Of a stretch of DNA of 64,000 nt, positions 1 to 9,485 are shown piece by piece (position 1 is the first letter of the stretch; every line of letters starts with the position of its first letter). The notes beneath the pieces were generated by a model. It worked only from the letters and a program-made list of their open reading frames with translations, did not search any database and was not told where the DNA came from. The DNA is taken from NCBI RefSeq assembly GCF_900106645.1, contig NZ_FNMV01000007.1, positions 62,001 through 126,000 on the forward strand, written 5' to 3'. Position numbers and translations under genes: made by a program. Origin of the DNA: Flavobacterium degerlachei (GTDB taxonomy: Bacteria; Bacteroidota; Bacteroidia; Flavobacteriales; Flavobacteriaceae).

Positions 1-540
1 TGCAGTTGTATTTGCTTTCTCTAAAACAGCCACTGCTTTATAAGCCAATTGCAATTCCATAAAAGATTTATTGACCTCCAGTTCCAGATACTCCTTGGTA
101 CGTTCTGTCTGCAGTTGAAACGCATTCATTTTTGCTTTAGCAGCTTGTCTTCCGTAGATTCCATCTACATTAATTAAAGGCTGCAAAACCTCAATTTTAG
201 TAGCGTAATTTTGTATGCGATTTGGATTGTTAAGTAAATTAGGGTCAAAATCAGAAGCCGTTAGAATCTCTTGATTTAGTTTAGATCCAAAAGCCATTAA
301 AGGATTTGTAGTAGAAATAGCTGTATGCGAGGCAGTTATATTGGGTAAGAAAACAGCATTGGATTGTCTGTAATCCGCCTGTGCGGATTTAAATTCTTGG
401 TTGGCAATTTTAATTTGTAAATTTTTGTCCGATACTTTTTGCAAAAGTTCACTCTTGGAAATAGCCAAAGTATCCTGACTATAGCTAATAGCCGAAATAG
501 AAATTGTTCCTAATAATACTATTAAATTTATTTTCTTCAT
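1..540 (-). CDS. TolC-family outer-membrane efflux protein (N-terminal 180 residues, runs off the window)
   Basis: The reverse strand reads without a stop from an ATG at 540 to the window edge. It starts MKKINLIVLLGTISISAISYSQ, a signal peptide ending in Q as is usual for Flavobacteria. A helical stretch follows (LLQKVSDKNLQIKIANQEFKSA, then ADYRQSNAVFLPNI) with the alternating pattern of TolC/OEP outer-membrane factors, which form the outer-membrane duct of tripartite efflux pumps. Its pump partners are probably to the left, outside the window. The promoter region carries a -7 box and a Crp/Fnr-type palindrome (see 564-607). Family is clear from the N-terminal half, substrate unknown. Confidence 0.85.
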   Translation of the reverse strand, partial: MKKINLIVLLGTISISAISYSQDTLAISKSELLQKVSDKNLQIKIANQEFKSAQADYRQSNAVFLPNITASHTAISTTNPLMAFGSKLNQEILTASDFDPNLLNNPNRIQNYATKIEVLQPLINVDGIYGRQAAKAKMNAFQLQTERTKEYLELEVNKSFMELQLAYKAVAVLEKANTTA

Positions 541-948
541 AATTTTTATTTCTAATTATTGGACAAAGATAAATTGGCAATAAGCCATACACAGTAACAA
601 ATGTCACACTTGGGCTACAAATGGTAATTGCTATGAATGATTTTGTTTAAAATGCTTGAAGTTAATTAGTAAAGGGGGGGATTTAAATTTGGAATAAGTT
701 TTTATTTTCACTTTGGGTACGACAATGTGTGATAACAACAATTTTTTATACCCTAAAATTTATTTTAAAATAGTGTTAAAATTGTTTGATTTGGTTATAG
801 TTTGTCGCTTTGTAGAAATTACAATTAGTTGAGCCCATTTGAATCCTTAGGTATCAAATGAGCTTATAAGATATGACTAGTATTTTGTAGCTAATGCTAT
901 TATTAAGACTTTTTGTATGCTTGCTACCATAAATTTGGAGTAAAAATT
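541..948. other. Intergenic stretch, no gene seen
   Basis: About 400 bp between the TolC-like start and the end of the next reverse-strand gene. Apart from the promoter at 564-607 I see only AT-rich sequence and a G-run near 677. No convincing small ORF on either strand. Confidence 0.5.
564..607 (-). promoter_or_regulatory. Promoter with Crp/Fnr-type site for the TolC-like gene
   Basis: On the reverse strand a -7 box TATCTTTG (564-571) is preceded by GTGAC-ATTT-GTTAC (594-607). The palindrome centre (600.5) is 29.5 bp from the first base of the -7 box, the spacing found at five other promoters in this window. No TTTG -33 box is visible, which fits activator dependence. That a Crp/Fnr protein binds here is inferred. 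Confidence 0.6.
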
Positions 949-1839
949 TTATTTATTACTACTGGATTTTGAAGTATTAAACCAATAGCTAATGCCAGCA
1001 GAAAAATAGAAAACTTCCTTAAGATCTTCTTTTATTACGGCATCCTCAGTTGTAATAGTAGCGCTGCTTTGAGGGAATGCTAGGTGTGGAGTAAATGAAA
1101 AAATAAATGAGTTGTAATAGTAATTGATAGGTAAGCTGAACTCTATATCTAATAATTTGAATTCATCGACTTCATTAATTCCTACAACGGTGGTACCTAT
1201 TAGTTGGTCTTGTCCGTTACCATTTCCCTTCCTGTTTCCTACACGATTGTATTTGTAGTATTCCTGATAGAAATATTGAGAACCTGCATAAATATTAAAA
1301 GTGGGTTTTATTTCTAGACTTTTGTCGGTAGTATATAATGATTTAGCAAGTTGTCCTCCTAGGAAAAAGTCGGTATTACTGTTTTTACTAAAATAACTAC
1401 TTGCAGTTAATGAGGCTTCAAAAATATCTAAATCATAACTTAGAATTGCTGAGATATCTGCTTCAATTTCAGATTGAATGCTGTAACTATTATCATTAAA
1501 AAAATATTTAGTTCCAGAAAGAGCACCACTTAACTTATTAGACTTAAAATGGTATCCTGCCGTTAGTAAAAAGAGATCTACTCTGTTATCATTTGACTTA
1601 GTAAGATAGGATAAAGAGGCATCTGCAAAAAAACCTGAAGCATCATAATATCCTATGGAAGGAACGATATAAGGAGCCGTAATTGAATCACGTCGTCCCA
1701 TAAATACAGCATCATTTTGAAAACTAATGTCGGTTAATATATAGGATTTTGCCTTGTCTACTTTTTTATTATCTTGTGCTATCAAGTAGATAGGTAAACA
1801 AAAAAATAATAGGATTAATAATTGACTGTGATTTTTCAT
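949..1839 (-). CDS. Outer-membrane beta-barrel protein of unknown function
   Basis: 296 residues. The first 22 form a signal peptide (MKNHSQLLILLFFCLPIYLIAQ). The rest alternates short polar/aromatic strands (SIGYYDASGFFADASLSYL, VDLFLLTAGYHF) and ends in a strand-like segment (VFYFSAGISYWFNTS) before a short serine-rich tail, which fits an outer-membrane barrel of about 12 strands. No enzyme motif is visible. It lies downstream of the DUF6799-like gene in the same direction, but a strong inverted repeat (1865-1895) separates them, so it may be transcribed apart. Function not recognised. Confidence 0.7.
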   Translation of the reverse strand: MKNHSQLLILLFFCLPIYLIAQDNKKVDKAKSYILTDISFQNDAVFMGRRDSITAPYIVPSIGYYDASGFFADASLSYLTKSNDNRVDLFLLTAGYHFKSNKLSGALSGTKYFFNDNSYSIQSEIEADISAILSYDLDIFEASLTASSYFSKNSNTDFFLGGQLAKSLYTTDKSLEIKPTFNIYAGSQYFYQEYYKYNRVGNRKGNGNGQDQLIGTTVVGINEVDEFKLLDIEFSLPINYYYNSFIFSFTPHLAFPQSSATITTEDAVIKEDLKEVFYFSAGISYWFNTSKSSSNK

Positions 1840-1864
1840 TTTGAATAAATTTAGACATTAGAAC

Positions 1865-1895
1865 TAAAGGAGTTTTAGCATTAAAAACTCCTTTA
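1865..1895 (-). terminator. Stem-loop terminator after the DUF6799-like gene
   Basis: TAAAGGAGTTTT and AAAAACTCCTTTA form a 12-bp stem around a 6-nt loop just after the stop of the gene at 1915-2592. The T-run is short, so termination is plausible but not certain. Confidence 0.6.
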
Positions 1896-1914
1896 TATCT
1901 AATTAAATTAATAG

Positions 1915-2592
1915 CTATTTTCCTCTTGCTTTTCCTTGAACCTTATTCATTTTTTGCATCGAAGGTTTATTCTGAATTTTGTTCATATTCATGTTCTTTT
2001 TAATCAACATTTTTCTTTGTTGATATGTGTTTTTGAACATTTTACCATCCATATTCAAACATTCACCTTCTTTTAATTTTAACTGTCTGCGATTCCCTTT
2101 TTGATAGGTTCCATCAGGGTTCACAACAGTCCCGTTATTCAATGTCAGTTTTTCTTGAAGGCGGTTTTGCTCTTGGTTTTTAATTTGATAAAGATTTCCA
2201 TCTATCATTGTTAAATGGGAACGATTTTGATTGCGTTCCATCATTTGGGTTTGTGTTAGATTTTTGTTTTCTTGTTTTATTTTTGATCTGTATTGATACT
2301 CGTTAGAATAAACGTTACCACTCATGTCTAAACATTCGCCATCACGTAAGCGCAATCTATCTCCTCCTCTTTTTTGATAAGTACCATCTGGGTTTACTAT
2401 TGTGCCATCTGCAAGAGTTAACTTATCATTTAACCGTATTTGATCACGGTCTCTAATTTGTAGAACATCGCCGTCTACAAGCATTAACCGATCGCGGTCA
2501 CGATCTTGATCTTTGTCTTGATCACGGTCCTGAGCAAATACTGTTGTACTTCCTATAATTGCAAAAACTAATGTTAATAAAATCTTTTTCAT
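1915..2592 (-). CDS. DUF6799-like repeat protein, secreted
   Basis: 225 residues with a signal peptide ending VFAQ, then a run of alternating D and R/K (DRDQDKDQDRDRDR). Two tandem copies follow of a unit reading (L)MLVDGDVLQI...LNDKLTLADGTIVNPDGTY, then LRLRDGECLDMSG; the second copy reads LTMIDGNLYQI...LTLNNGTVVNPDGTY, then LKLKEGECLNMDG. These NGT-V-PDGTY hairpins match what I recall of DUF6799. The C-terminus is strongly basic and rich in M, N, Q and K. It is probably periplasmic or surface-located; function unknown. Confidence 0.7.
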   Translation of the reverse strand: MKKILLTLVFAIIGSTTVFAQDRDQDKDQDRDRDRLMLVDGDVLQIRDRDQIRLNDKLTLADGTIVNPDGTYQKRGGDRLRLRDGECLDMSGNVYSNEYQYRSKIKQENKNLTQTQMMERNQNRSHLTMIDGNLYQIKNQEQNRLQEKLTLNNGTVVNPDGTYQKGNRRQLKLKEGECLNMDGKMFKNTYQQRKMLIKKNMNMNKIQNKPSMQKMNKVQGKARGK

Positions 2593-3135
2593 GTCTTGTT
2601 TATTTAAGAATTAATATTAAAGTAAAATTAAGGTTGTAAATAATAATTAAACATGATAATTATCAGTAAATCAAATATTTACGAATTTATTTTTGTTTAA
2701 TTAGAGCCTGTTTTCTAATAAATTTAATAATTATTTTGAAATTATAAATAATTGAATATCAATAATTTATAATTAATCGATTAAAAGTAAATAAATGGAG
2801 ATTAAGTGATGAAATCACTTTTTTTTATGTCAGAAATTATTGAATCAGCGTATTTTTAGTTGAATTAAATGTGGGGTAATTACTGTAGTAAAAGCTGTTA
2901 TTTTTAATTTGGTATATGAATTTCATGAATTATATTTATATCTGTGCATTAATAGGGAATTAAATTGTATTTTTCATTACATTTTTTGAATGTATTATCT
3001 TTAGTAATTAACGCTAAGTTTATAATACTACTTTTGCTTAATTTACTTGCCCTATATATAAGTCAGATCATAAAAAAGTTTATGTATTAGTATTTTAAGC
3101 TGCATAAAAATTTTATTAATAATTAGTTTGTTTTT
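2593..3135. other. Divergent intergenic region, AT-rich
   Basis: Separates the DUF6799-like gene (-) from the giant kinase gene (+). Very AT-rich. A possible -7 box TACTTTTG lies at 3029-3036 on the + strand for the kinase gene, without a clear -33 box. No ORF worth reporting. Confidence 0.4.
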
Positions 3136-6100
3136 ATGAGTACGAATTTTGCCAAACCTACCTACGAAGAACTTCTCAAGATTGTAAAAGTCCAAGAGTT
3201 AGAAATTAATCGTTTAAATAAAAAAGAACTATCAGCAACAAATTTAGATTTCTACTTCAATGAATCTTTAGATTTGGTATGTATAGCTGGGACTGATGGT
3301 TTTTTTAAGCAGATTAATCCTGCTTTTATTAAAAGTCTAGGATATACTAAACAAGAATTATTGAGTTCTCCTTTCATTTCATTTGTTCATCATGCTGATG
3401 TAGCAAAAACGAATGCTGAAATTGATCAATTAAGTAAAGGAAAGTCATCATTACAATTTGAAAATAGATTTATCAATAAAAAGGGGGATATTGTTTATAT
3501 ACAATGGACAGCCAGTGTAGACTCTTCGAAAGAAAATATTTATGCAATTGGGCGGGATGTTACTAATATAAAAAAAGCACAGGCAGATCTACTGGAAAGT
3601 GAAGTGTTACTTGAAAATGCACAAAAAATATCAAAGATAGGTAGCTGGGAGTACAATTTTGCTGATCATAAAATGATTTGGTCAAACGAATTGTATTCAA
3701 TTTATGAATTAGAAAAGAAGAATAATCAAGATTTATTTCAAGAATTTATAAGTAGGTTTTCAAAGACAGATGTTGATTTGTTTTTAAAAAAAATCACACA
3801 GTGTAAAATTGATAAACAGTCATTTGAAATAGAGGGAGCCGCTATTGTTAGTATAGCTACTACAAAATGGGTTCATGCCGTTGTTTATCCAGTTACCGAT
3901 GAAAAAGGAATTGTATTTGCATTAAGGGGTAATACGCAAGATATCACCGAACAAAAGCAAAGTAGCGATGAGCTTGATACGAGAATACGAACAGAGACAG
4001 AATTAAAACTAAGATTAATAGAAGAGGAAAGTAATCGTAAGTTTAAAAATTATATTGATAATGCACCTGACGGTGTATTTGTTGTGGACAAAGAAGGAAA
4101 TTATTTAGAGGCTAATCCCGCAGCAGTTTCTATGACGGGTTATTCAAGGGATAAAATTTTAACGATGAAATTTGGTGATTTATCAGGAGCAGAGTTAAAT
4201 GAGAATGCTATTAAGGAATTCTTTAAGCTTATAGAAAAGGGTATTGCGAAGAAAGAACTTAAAATTACTACGAAAATAGGGGAGGTGAAATGGTGTTCCA
4301 TTGAAGCTGTAAAATTATTGGAGAATCACTATGTTGCTTTTGTAAAAGATATAACAGAAACCAAAAAAGCTTTTGATACTATCATTAATAATGAGAAATA
4401 TTTTAGGGCTTTGGTTGAAAATAATGAGGGAATTATTACCGTTCTTGATGAAAAATCAAAAACCATATTTCGCAGTCCAGCTTCGCAACGAATAACTGGA
4501 TATACAAATGAGGAGTTTACTACTATTTCTGATTTAGAATATTACCATCCAGATTATATTGAATATATGCAGAAGAATATTCAAAAAACAGTGGATAATC
4601 CAAATATTCAAGTTCCGGTTTTATTTCAAGTCAAGCACAAAAAAGGGAACTATATCTGGTTAAAAGGGGTTTTAAAAAATCTGGTTATTGATGGCAGCAT
4701 GAAGGGTATGGTAGCCAACTTGCAAGATGTAACTGAAAGTAAAATTGCTCAAGAATTAATTGAACAAAGTGAGAAGCGCTTTCGTGCATTAGTTGAAAAC
4801 AATGACGGTATTATAACTGTAGTTGATGAAAATCTAAAAGTCATATTTCGCAGCGTATCGTCGTTTCGCGTTACTGGTTATACTGATAAAGAGTTTGACG
4901 AAATCAAGTATAATGAATACTTCCATCCCGATTATTTAGAATATATTCAACAAAAAAGGCAGGAAGTATTAGAGAATCCAGGAAAGCCAATTCCATTTTT
5001 ATTTCAAGTGAAACACAAAAAAGGCAATTATATTTGGCTTGAAGGTGTTTTGAATAATCTCCTAGATGATAAGAGTGTTAATGGTATCATAGTCAACCTA
5101 AAAGACATCACAGACAGTAAACTTGCAAAAGATTTAGTTGAAGAAAGAGAAAAGAGATTTTATACATTAATAGAAAATGCAGACAGTATTATTTCATTGG
5201 TGGATAAGGACAAGAACAGTTTATTTAGAAGTTCTTCTTCAAAGAGATTAACTGGCTGGACAGACGAAGAGTTTGATCGGTTGTCTGAAGAAGAATTTTT
5301 TCATCCAGACTCTTATCAATATATAAAAAAACTTAAGGAAAAATTATTGGCATCGCCTGGAGAATTAATTCCTGCGCTTTTTAAGGTAAAGTGTAAAAAC
5401 GGTAATTATGTGTGGCTCGAAGGCAGTCTCAAAAACATGTTTCATGATAAAAACCTTAAAGGTTTGATTTCAAACCTAAGAGATGTAACTGAAAGTAAAT
5501 TAGCTAATGAACTGTTAATAAAGGAAAGAGATAAGTTTGCTAAAATTGCTGCTACTTCGCCAGGGTTGATTTATTCTATGAGGCAAAACAAGGACGGATC
5601 ACTTTGTTACCCATATGCAAGTGAGGCAATTGAAGATATTTATGGGTTTCGTTATGAAGAAATTGAGAGCGATTCAGATAAGATATTTGCCTTAATTCAC
5701 CCCGAAGATGTTGAACTTGTGATTCAAAAAATAAATACTACCAAAACAGAACTAGTACCTCTTAAAGGAATATATCGTTATCTGCACCCAGATAAGGGAT
5801 TAGTGTGGCACGAAGTAAACTCATTGCCTGTAGTCGAACCAGAGGGAACTGTCATTTGTCATGGTATAATAACTGATATTACCGAAAGAGTAATTGCTGA
5901 CAAGAAACTAAACAAAGTCAATAGACTTTACTTATTTATCAGTCAGATAAACCAGATGATTGTTCGGGCAACTGATGAACAATCCCTTTTTAGAGAAGCC
6001 TGTAATATTGCTGTTGAAGTAGGTGAGTTTAAGATGGCTTGGATAGGTCTAGTAGATGAAAACACCAATAGAGTAATTCCAGCTATGATTGCAGGGGAAG

Positions 6101-9100
6101 ATAATGGATACTTGTCTATAATCAAAAGTATATCGAAAGACGATATTCCAGAAGGCAGAGGCCCTGCTGGGAATGCCCTTCGCAAAGAAAAATATATGGT
6201 TTGCAATGATATCGAAAATGACGTGCAAATGAGACCATGGAAAGAAGAGGCTTTGGGTCGAGATTTTAATTCCTTAATTAGTTTACCAATAAAAAAATCA
6301 GGAAATACAATCGGGCTTTTTACTTTATATGCTTCTGAAAAAAACTTTTTTGATGACCAAGAAATTGCCTTACTCCAAGAAGCAACTGATGACGTCTCTT
6401 TTGCACTTGAAGTTTTTGATAGAGAAATTCAAAGAAAAAAAGCGGAGGAAGCGGTATTCCAAAGTGAGAAAAGGTACCATACCCTTACAGAATTCTCTCC
6501 TGTTGGAATCTTTCGTACCGATGCTTCGGGCTATACTACCTATGTAAATCCTAGTTGGACGCAAATTTCAGGTTTGTCTTATGAAAGAGCTTTAGGAAAC
6601 GGATGGCTAGATGCAGTCCACGCTGAAGATAGAAAGGCAATTCTCAATGGTTGGGAAAACGCAACAATTAAGAGTGAAAAATCACTGTCTGAATACCGTT
6701 TGGTAAAACCTGATGGCACTGAGACTTGGGTAATGGGACAAGCGATACCTGAGAAAAATTTAGATAATGAGATTATTGGCTATATTGGAACGATAACGGA
6801 TATTACGGACCGTAAAAATGTAGAGAGTGTAATTATAAAAGAAAAGCAACTTTCTGAAACCATAATAAATAATTTGCCAGGAATTTTCTATCTATATGAT
6901 GAGTCTGGCAAATTTGTAAAATGGAATAAAAACTTCGAACGTGCTACTGGTTATAATAGATTTGAAATAGCGAAAATGAAGCCAGAAGATCTTTTTGATG
7001 AAGGAGAAAAAGAAAGAATTACGGCAAGGATAAAAAGCGTATTTAGCAATAGTTTGCCAGGTATTGAAAATAAGCTCCCGGGTATTGAAGTTGAGTTTTA
7101 CACGAAAAATAAAAATAAAACCCCCTATTTTATCGATTCACTTGCCATAGAATATGAAGGCAAAAAATGTGTATTTGGCATGGGGCTAGACCTTACAGAA
7201 AGGAAAAAAGCAGAAGAAGAGTTCGAGAAAATCCATGAAAAAATGGAAGCCATTCTTGATGCTATTCCAGATTTATTATTTGAAGTTGGAATTGACGGAC
7301 ATATTTATAATTTTCACTCCCGACTTAAAGATTTTCCTGAAATTTATTCTAATAATGTAATAGGTAAAACGTTTTTTGATATTTTACCACTTGATGCTGC
7401 TAATTTGGCATTGTCAGCCATACATGAATCAACTGTTAATGGATTTTCTACTGGTAGGCAGTATAGCTTAGATTTTCCAACAGGTATTCGTTGGTTCGAA
7501 CTTTCTATCGCACCTATGCAAGAAAGTGAGGAGCACGATACACATTTTATTTGCTTGTCACGGGAAATAACCGATGCTAAAAAAGGAGATGAAGCATTAC
7601 TTAAAAGTGAAGAGAGATATCGCGGTTTACTAAATAACTTAGATGCGGGAGTTGTTGTTCATGCCTTAGACACTTCAATAATTATGAGCAATCAGAATGC
7701 TTCCGAATTATTAGGGTTGAAAGTGGAGCAAATGCTTGGTAAACAATCAATTGACCCCGAATGGAGGTTTTTAAACGAGGACGGTTCTTCAATGGTCATT
7801 GATGATTTTCCTGCAAACCGAATAGTTAACACTAAGGAATCAATTAAAAATGTTATTGCTGGGGTTTTTCGCCCAATAAGTAATGATACCGCATGGCTTC
7901 TGGTCAATGGCTATCCTTTTTTTGATACGAATGGAAATTTGGTCGAAATTGTAATCAGTTTTATTGACATCACGGAACGAAAATTAATGGAAATTGAAAT
8001 TACTGAGGGCAGGAAACAGGCCGAATCAGCTAATAAAGCTAAAACTGATTTTCTGGCCAACATGAGCCACGAAATTAGAACGCCACTTAATGGGATTATT
8101 GGGTTTACGCATCTTTTGATGAAATCAAACTTAGAAAAGAATCAATCAGAATATATGTCAACCATTAATGAATCGGCAACTTCATTACTGGAAATCGTAA
8201 ATGATATTTTGGACTTTTCAAAAATTGAATCAGGGAAATTAGAGTTAAATATTGATGAGCTGGATTTATTTAAATTGACGCATCAGGCAATCGACTTATT
8301 TAAATATCAAGCTGAGCAAAAAAACATCGAGTTAACACTTCATCTAGGCGAAGATGTTCCACAATTCATTCTTGCAGATTCAGTGAGATTAAAACAAATA
8401 TTAGTGAATCTTTTGAGCAATGCTTTAAAGTTTACAAATACGGGGACCATACGTTTGGACATTGATACCATACTAAATAATAATATAAATTCATCACTAA
8501 TAAAGTTTTCTGTAAAAGATACTGGTATTGGAATTAAAGGGAGCAATAACGCTAAAATATTTCAATCTTTTGTTCAGGAAGATAACTCGACCAACCGAAA
8601 ATTTGGAGGAACAGGGTTGGGCCTAGCTATTTCGAATCAACTTCTGGCATTAATGAATAGCAAGTTAAATTTAATCAGTAAATACGGTGAAGGAAGTGAT
8701 TTTTTCTTCGAAATTGAATTTGAAATGTTGGAACATAACAATAACTTAATTCCTAAAGCAGAGGAGCTAAATAAGGGTGAAGTCATTCTCACTTTGCAAA
8801 TTCATGGATATAAGAAGGTATTGATTGTAGAAGACAATAGGATAAATATGCTTTTAGCAAAAACATTAGTTAAAAGGCTAATTTCAGATTGTATTATATA
8901 TGAAGCTAAGGATGGTTTTGAGGCAATTGACCAATTTAAAAAGGAGATGCCGGATATTATTTTAATGGATATTCAAATGCCAAATAAAAATGGATATGAG
9001 GCAACAATGGAAATCAGACAGTTAAAAAACGCTTCCGAAATACCCATAATAGCAATTACGGCAGGTATAATGGCAGATGATAAAGAAAAATGTTTAGATG

Positions 9101-9180
9101 CGGGATTGAATGACTATTTATCTAAGCCTATTATCGAATCTGACTTAGAAAAAATGCTAGTTAAATGGCTGAATAAGTAA
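3136..9180 (+). CDS. Giant multi-PAS/GAF hybrid sensor histidine kinase
   Basis: 2014 residues with no signal peptide or membrane segment, so probably cytosolic. I count about eleven PAS domains (roughly 38-145, 160-275, 300-412, 420-545, 546-671, 672-797, 798-920, 1105-1235, 1240-1360, 1365-1480, 1485-1615), most ending in a (D)(V/I)TE-type PAC tail, and one GAF domain (about 926-1098). The kinase core follows: HisKA with [12 protein letters not shown] (phospho-acceptor H1645), HATPase with DTGIGI and GGTGLGL, and a receiver domain with VEDN and phospho-acceptor D1945 in LMDIQMPNKNG. PAS 4-6 are a near-exact 126-residue tandem triplication. No output protein is adjacent. It heads a run of three signalling genes, but a 305-bp gap before the next makes co-transcription uncertain. 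Ligands unknown. Confidence 0.95.
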   Translation: MSTNFAKPTYEELLKIVKVQELEINRLNKKELSATNLDFYFNESLDLVCIAGTDGFFKQINPAFIKSLGYTKQELLSSPFISFVHHADVAKTNAEIDQLSKGKSSLQFENRFINKKGDIVYIQWTASVDSSKENIYAIGRDVTNIKKAQADLLESEVLLENAQKISKIGSWEYNFADHKMIWSNELYSIYELEKKNNQDLFQEFISRFSKTDVDLFLKKITQCKIDKQSFEIEGAAIVSIATTKWVHAVVYPVTDEKGIVFALRGNTQDITEQKQSSDELDTRIRTETELKLRLIEEESNRKFKNYIDNAPDGVFVVDKEGNYLEANPAAVSMTGYSRDKILTMKFGDLSGAELNENAIKEFFKLIEKGIAKKELKITTKIGEVKWCSIEAVKLLENHYVAFVKDITETKKAFDTIINNEKYFRALVENNEGIITVLDEKSKTIFRSPASQRITGYTNEEFTTISDLEYYHPDYIEYMQKNIQKTVDNPNIQVPVLFQVKHKKGNYIWLKGVLKNLVIDGSMKGMVANLQDVTESKIAQELIEQSEKRFRALVENNDGIITVVDENLKVIFRSVSSFRVTGYTDKEFDEIKYNEYFHPDYLEYIQQKRQEVLENPGKPIPFLFQVKHKKGNYIWLEGVLNNLLDDKSVNGIIVNLKDITDSKLAKDLVEEREKRFYTLIENADSIISLVDKDKNSLFRSSSSKRLTGWTDEEFDRLSEEEFFHPDSYQYIKKLKEKLLASPGELIPALFKVKCKNGNYVWLEGSLKNMFHDKNLKGLISNLRDVTESKLANELLIKERDKFAKIAATSPGLIYSMRQNKDGSLCYPYASEAIEDIYGFRYEEIESDSDKIFALIHPEDVELVIQKINTTKTELVPLKGIYRYLHPDKGLVWHEVNSLPVVEPEGTVICHGIITDITERVIADKKLNKVNRLYLFISQINQMIVRATDEQSLFREACNIAVEVGEFKMAWIGLVDENTNRVIPAMIAGEDNGYLSIIKSISKDDIPEGRGPAGNALRKEKYMVCNDIENDVQMRPWKEEALGRDFNSLISLPIKKSGNTIGLFTLYASEKNFFDDQEIALLQEATDDVSFALEVFDREIQRKKAEEAVFQSEKRYHTLTEFSPVGIFRTDASGYTTYVNPSWTQISGLSYERALGNGWLDAVHAEDRKAILNGWENATIKSEKSLSEYRLVKPDGTETWVMGQAIPEKNLDNEIIGYIGTITDITDRKNVESVIIKEKQLSETIINNLPGIFYLYDESGKFVKWNKNFERATGYNRFEIAKMKPEDLFDEGEKERITARIKSVFSNSLPGIENKLPGIEVEFYTKNKNKTPYFIDSLAIEYEGKKCVFGMGLDLTERKKAEEEFEKIHEKMEAILDAIPDLLFEVGIDGHIYNFHSRLKDFPEIYSNNVIGKTFFDILPLDAANLALSAIHESTVNGFSTGRQYSLDFPTGIRWFELSIAPMQESEEHDTHFICLSREITDAKKGDEALLKSEERYRGLLNNLDAGVVVHALDTSIIMSNQNASELLGLKVEQMLGKQSIDPEWRFLNEDGSSMVIDDFPANRIVNTKESIKNVIAGVFRPISNDTAWLLVNGYPFFDTNGNLVEIVISFIDITERKLMEIEITEGRKQAESANKAKTDFLANMSHEIRTPLNGIIGFTHLLMKSNLEKNQSEYMSTINESATSLLEIVNDILDFSKIESGKLELNIDELDLFKLTHQAIDLFKYQAEQKNIELTLHLGEDVPQFILADSVRLKQILVNLLSNALKFTNTGTIRLDIDTILNNNINSSLIKFSVKDTGIGIKGSNNAKIFQSFVQEDNSTNRKFGGTGLGLAISNQLLALMNSKLNLISKYGEGSDFFFEIEFEMLEHNNNLIPKAEELNKGEVILTLQIHGYKKVLIVEDNRINMLLAKTLVKRLISDCIIYEAKDGFEAIDQFKKEMPDIILMDIQMPNKNGYEATMEIRQLKNASEIPIIAITAGIMADDKEKCLDAGLNDYLSKPIIESDLEKMLVKWLNK
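4402..5535 (+). repeat. Three tandem 378-bp PAS-encoding repeats
   Basis: The conserved F of (Y/R)F(R/Y)(A/T)L(V/I)EN falls at 4402, 4780 and 5158, an exact 378-bp (126-codon) period. The three copies share GYT/GWT-(N/D)(E/K)EF, (F/Y)HPD, the (V/I)K(H/C)K(K/N)GNY(I/V)WL block and (D)(V/I)T(E/D)SK. DNA is diverged, so this is an old in-frame duplication. Confidence 0.85.
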
Positions 9181-9485
9181 GCTCTTTTACTATATTTATT
9201 TATCAATTTAATCTTCTTTGCTTTTCCCAATGAAAACTTTTGCATTTTACTTAGAGTGAAAATTCAAAGCATATTTTAGTTAGCTAATTTATCCAACTAT
9301 TTATTTGTTTATAAAGTAGAAGAGAAACTTTTGTTAAGGAAAAATAAAAGCTAATATTGTAGTGTAGTGATTATTGAATTTTAAGAAAAGCTTTGATTTT
9401 TATGTTTTTTTTTAATATATTTATTTAATAATTACTTAATAATCAATTGGTTTAGGTGGTGGGAGATTAAAAGTAAAATTGCAAT
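9181..9485. other. Intergenic gap, nothing recognised
   Basis: 305 bp of AT-rich sequence between the giant kinase gene and the CheB-CheR-PAS gene. No stem-loop terminator, ORF or clear TAnnTTTG promoter was seen. Confidence 0.4.
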
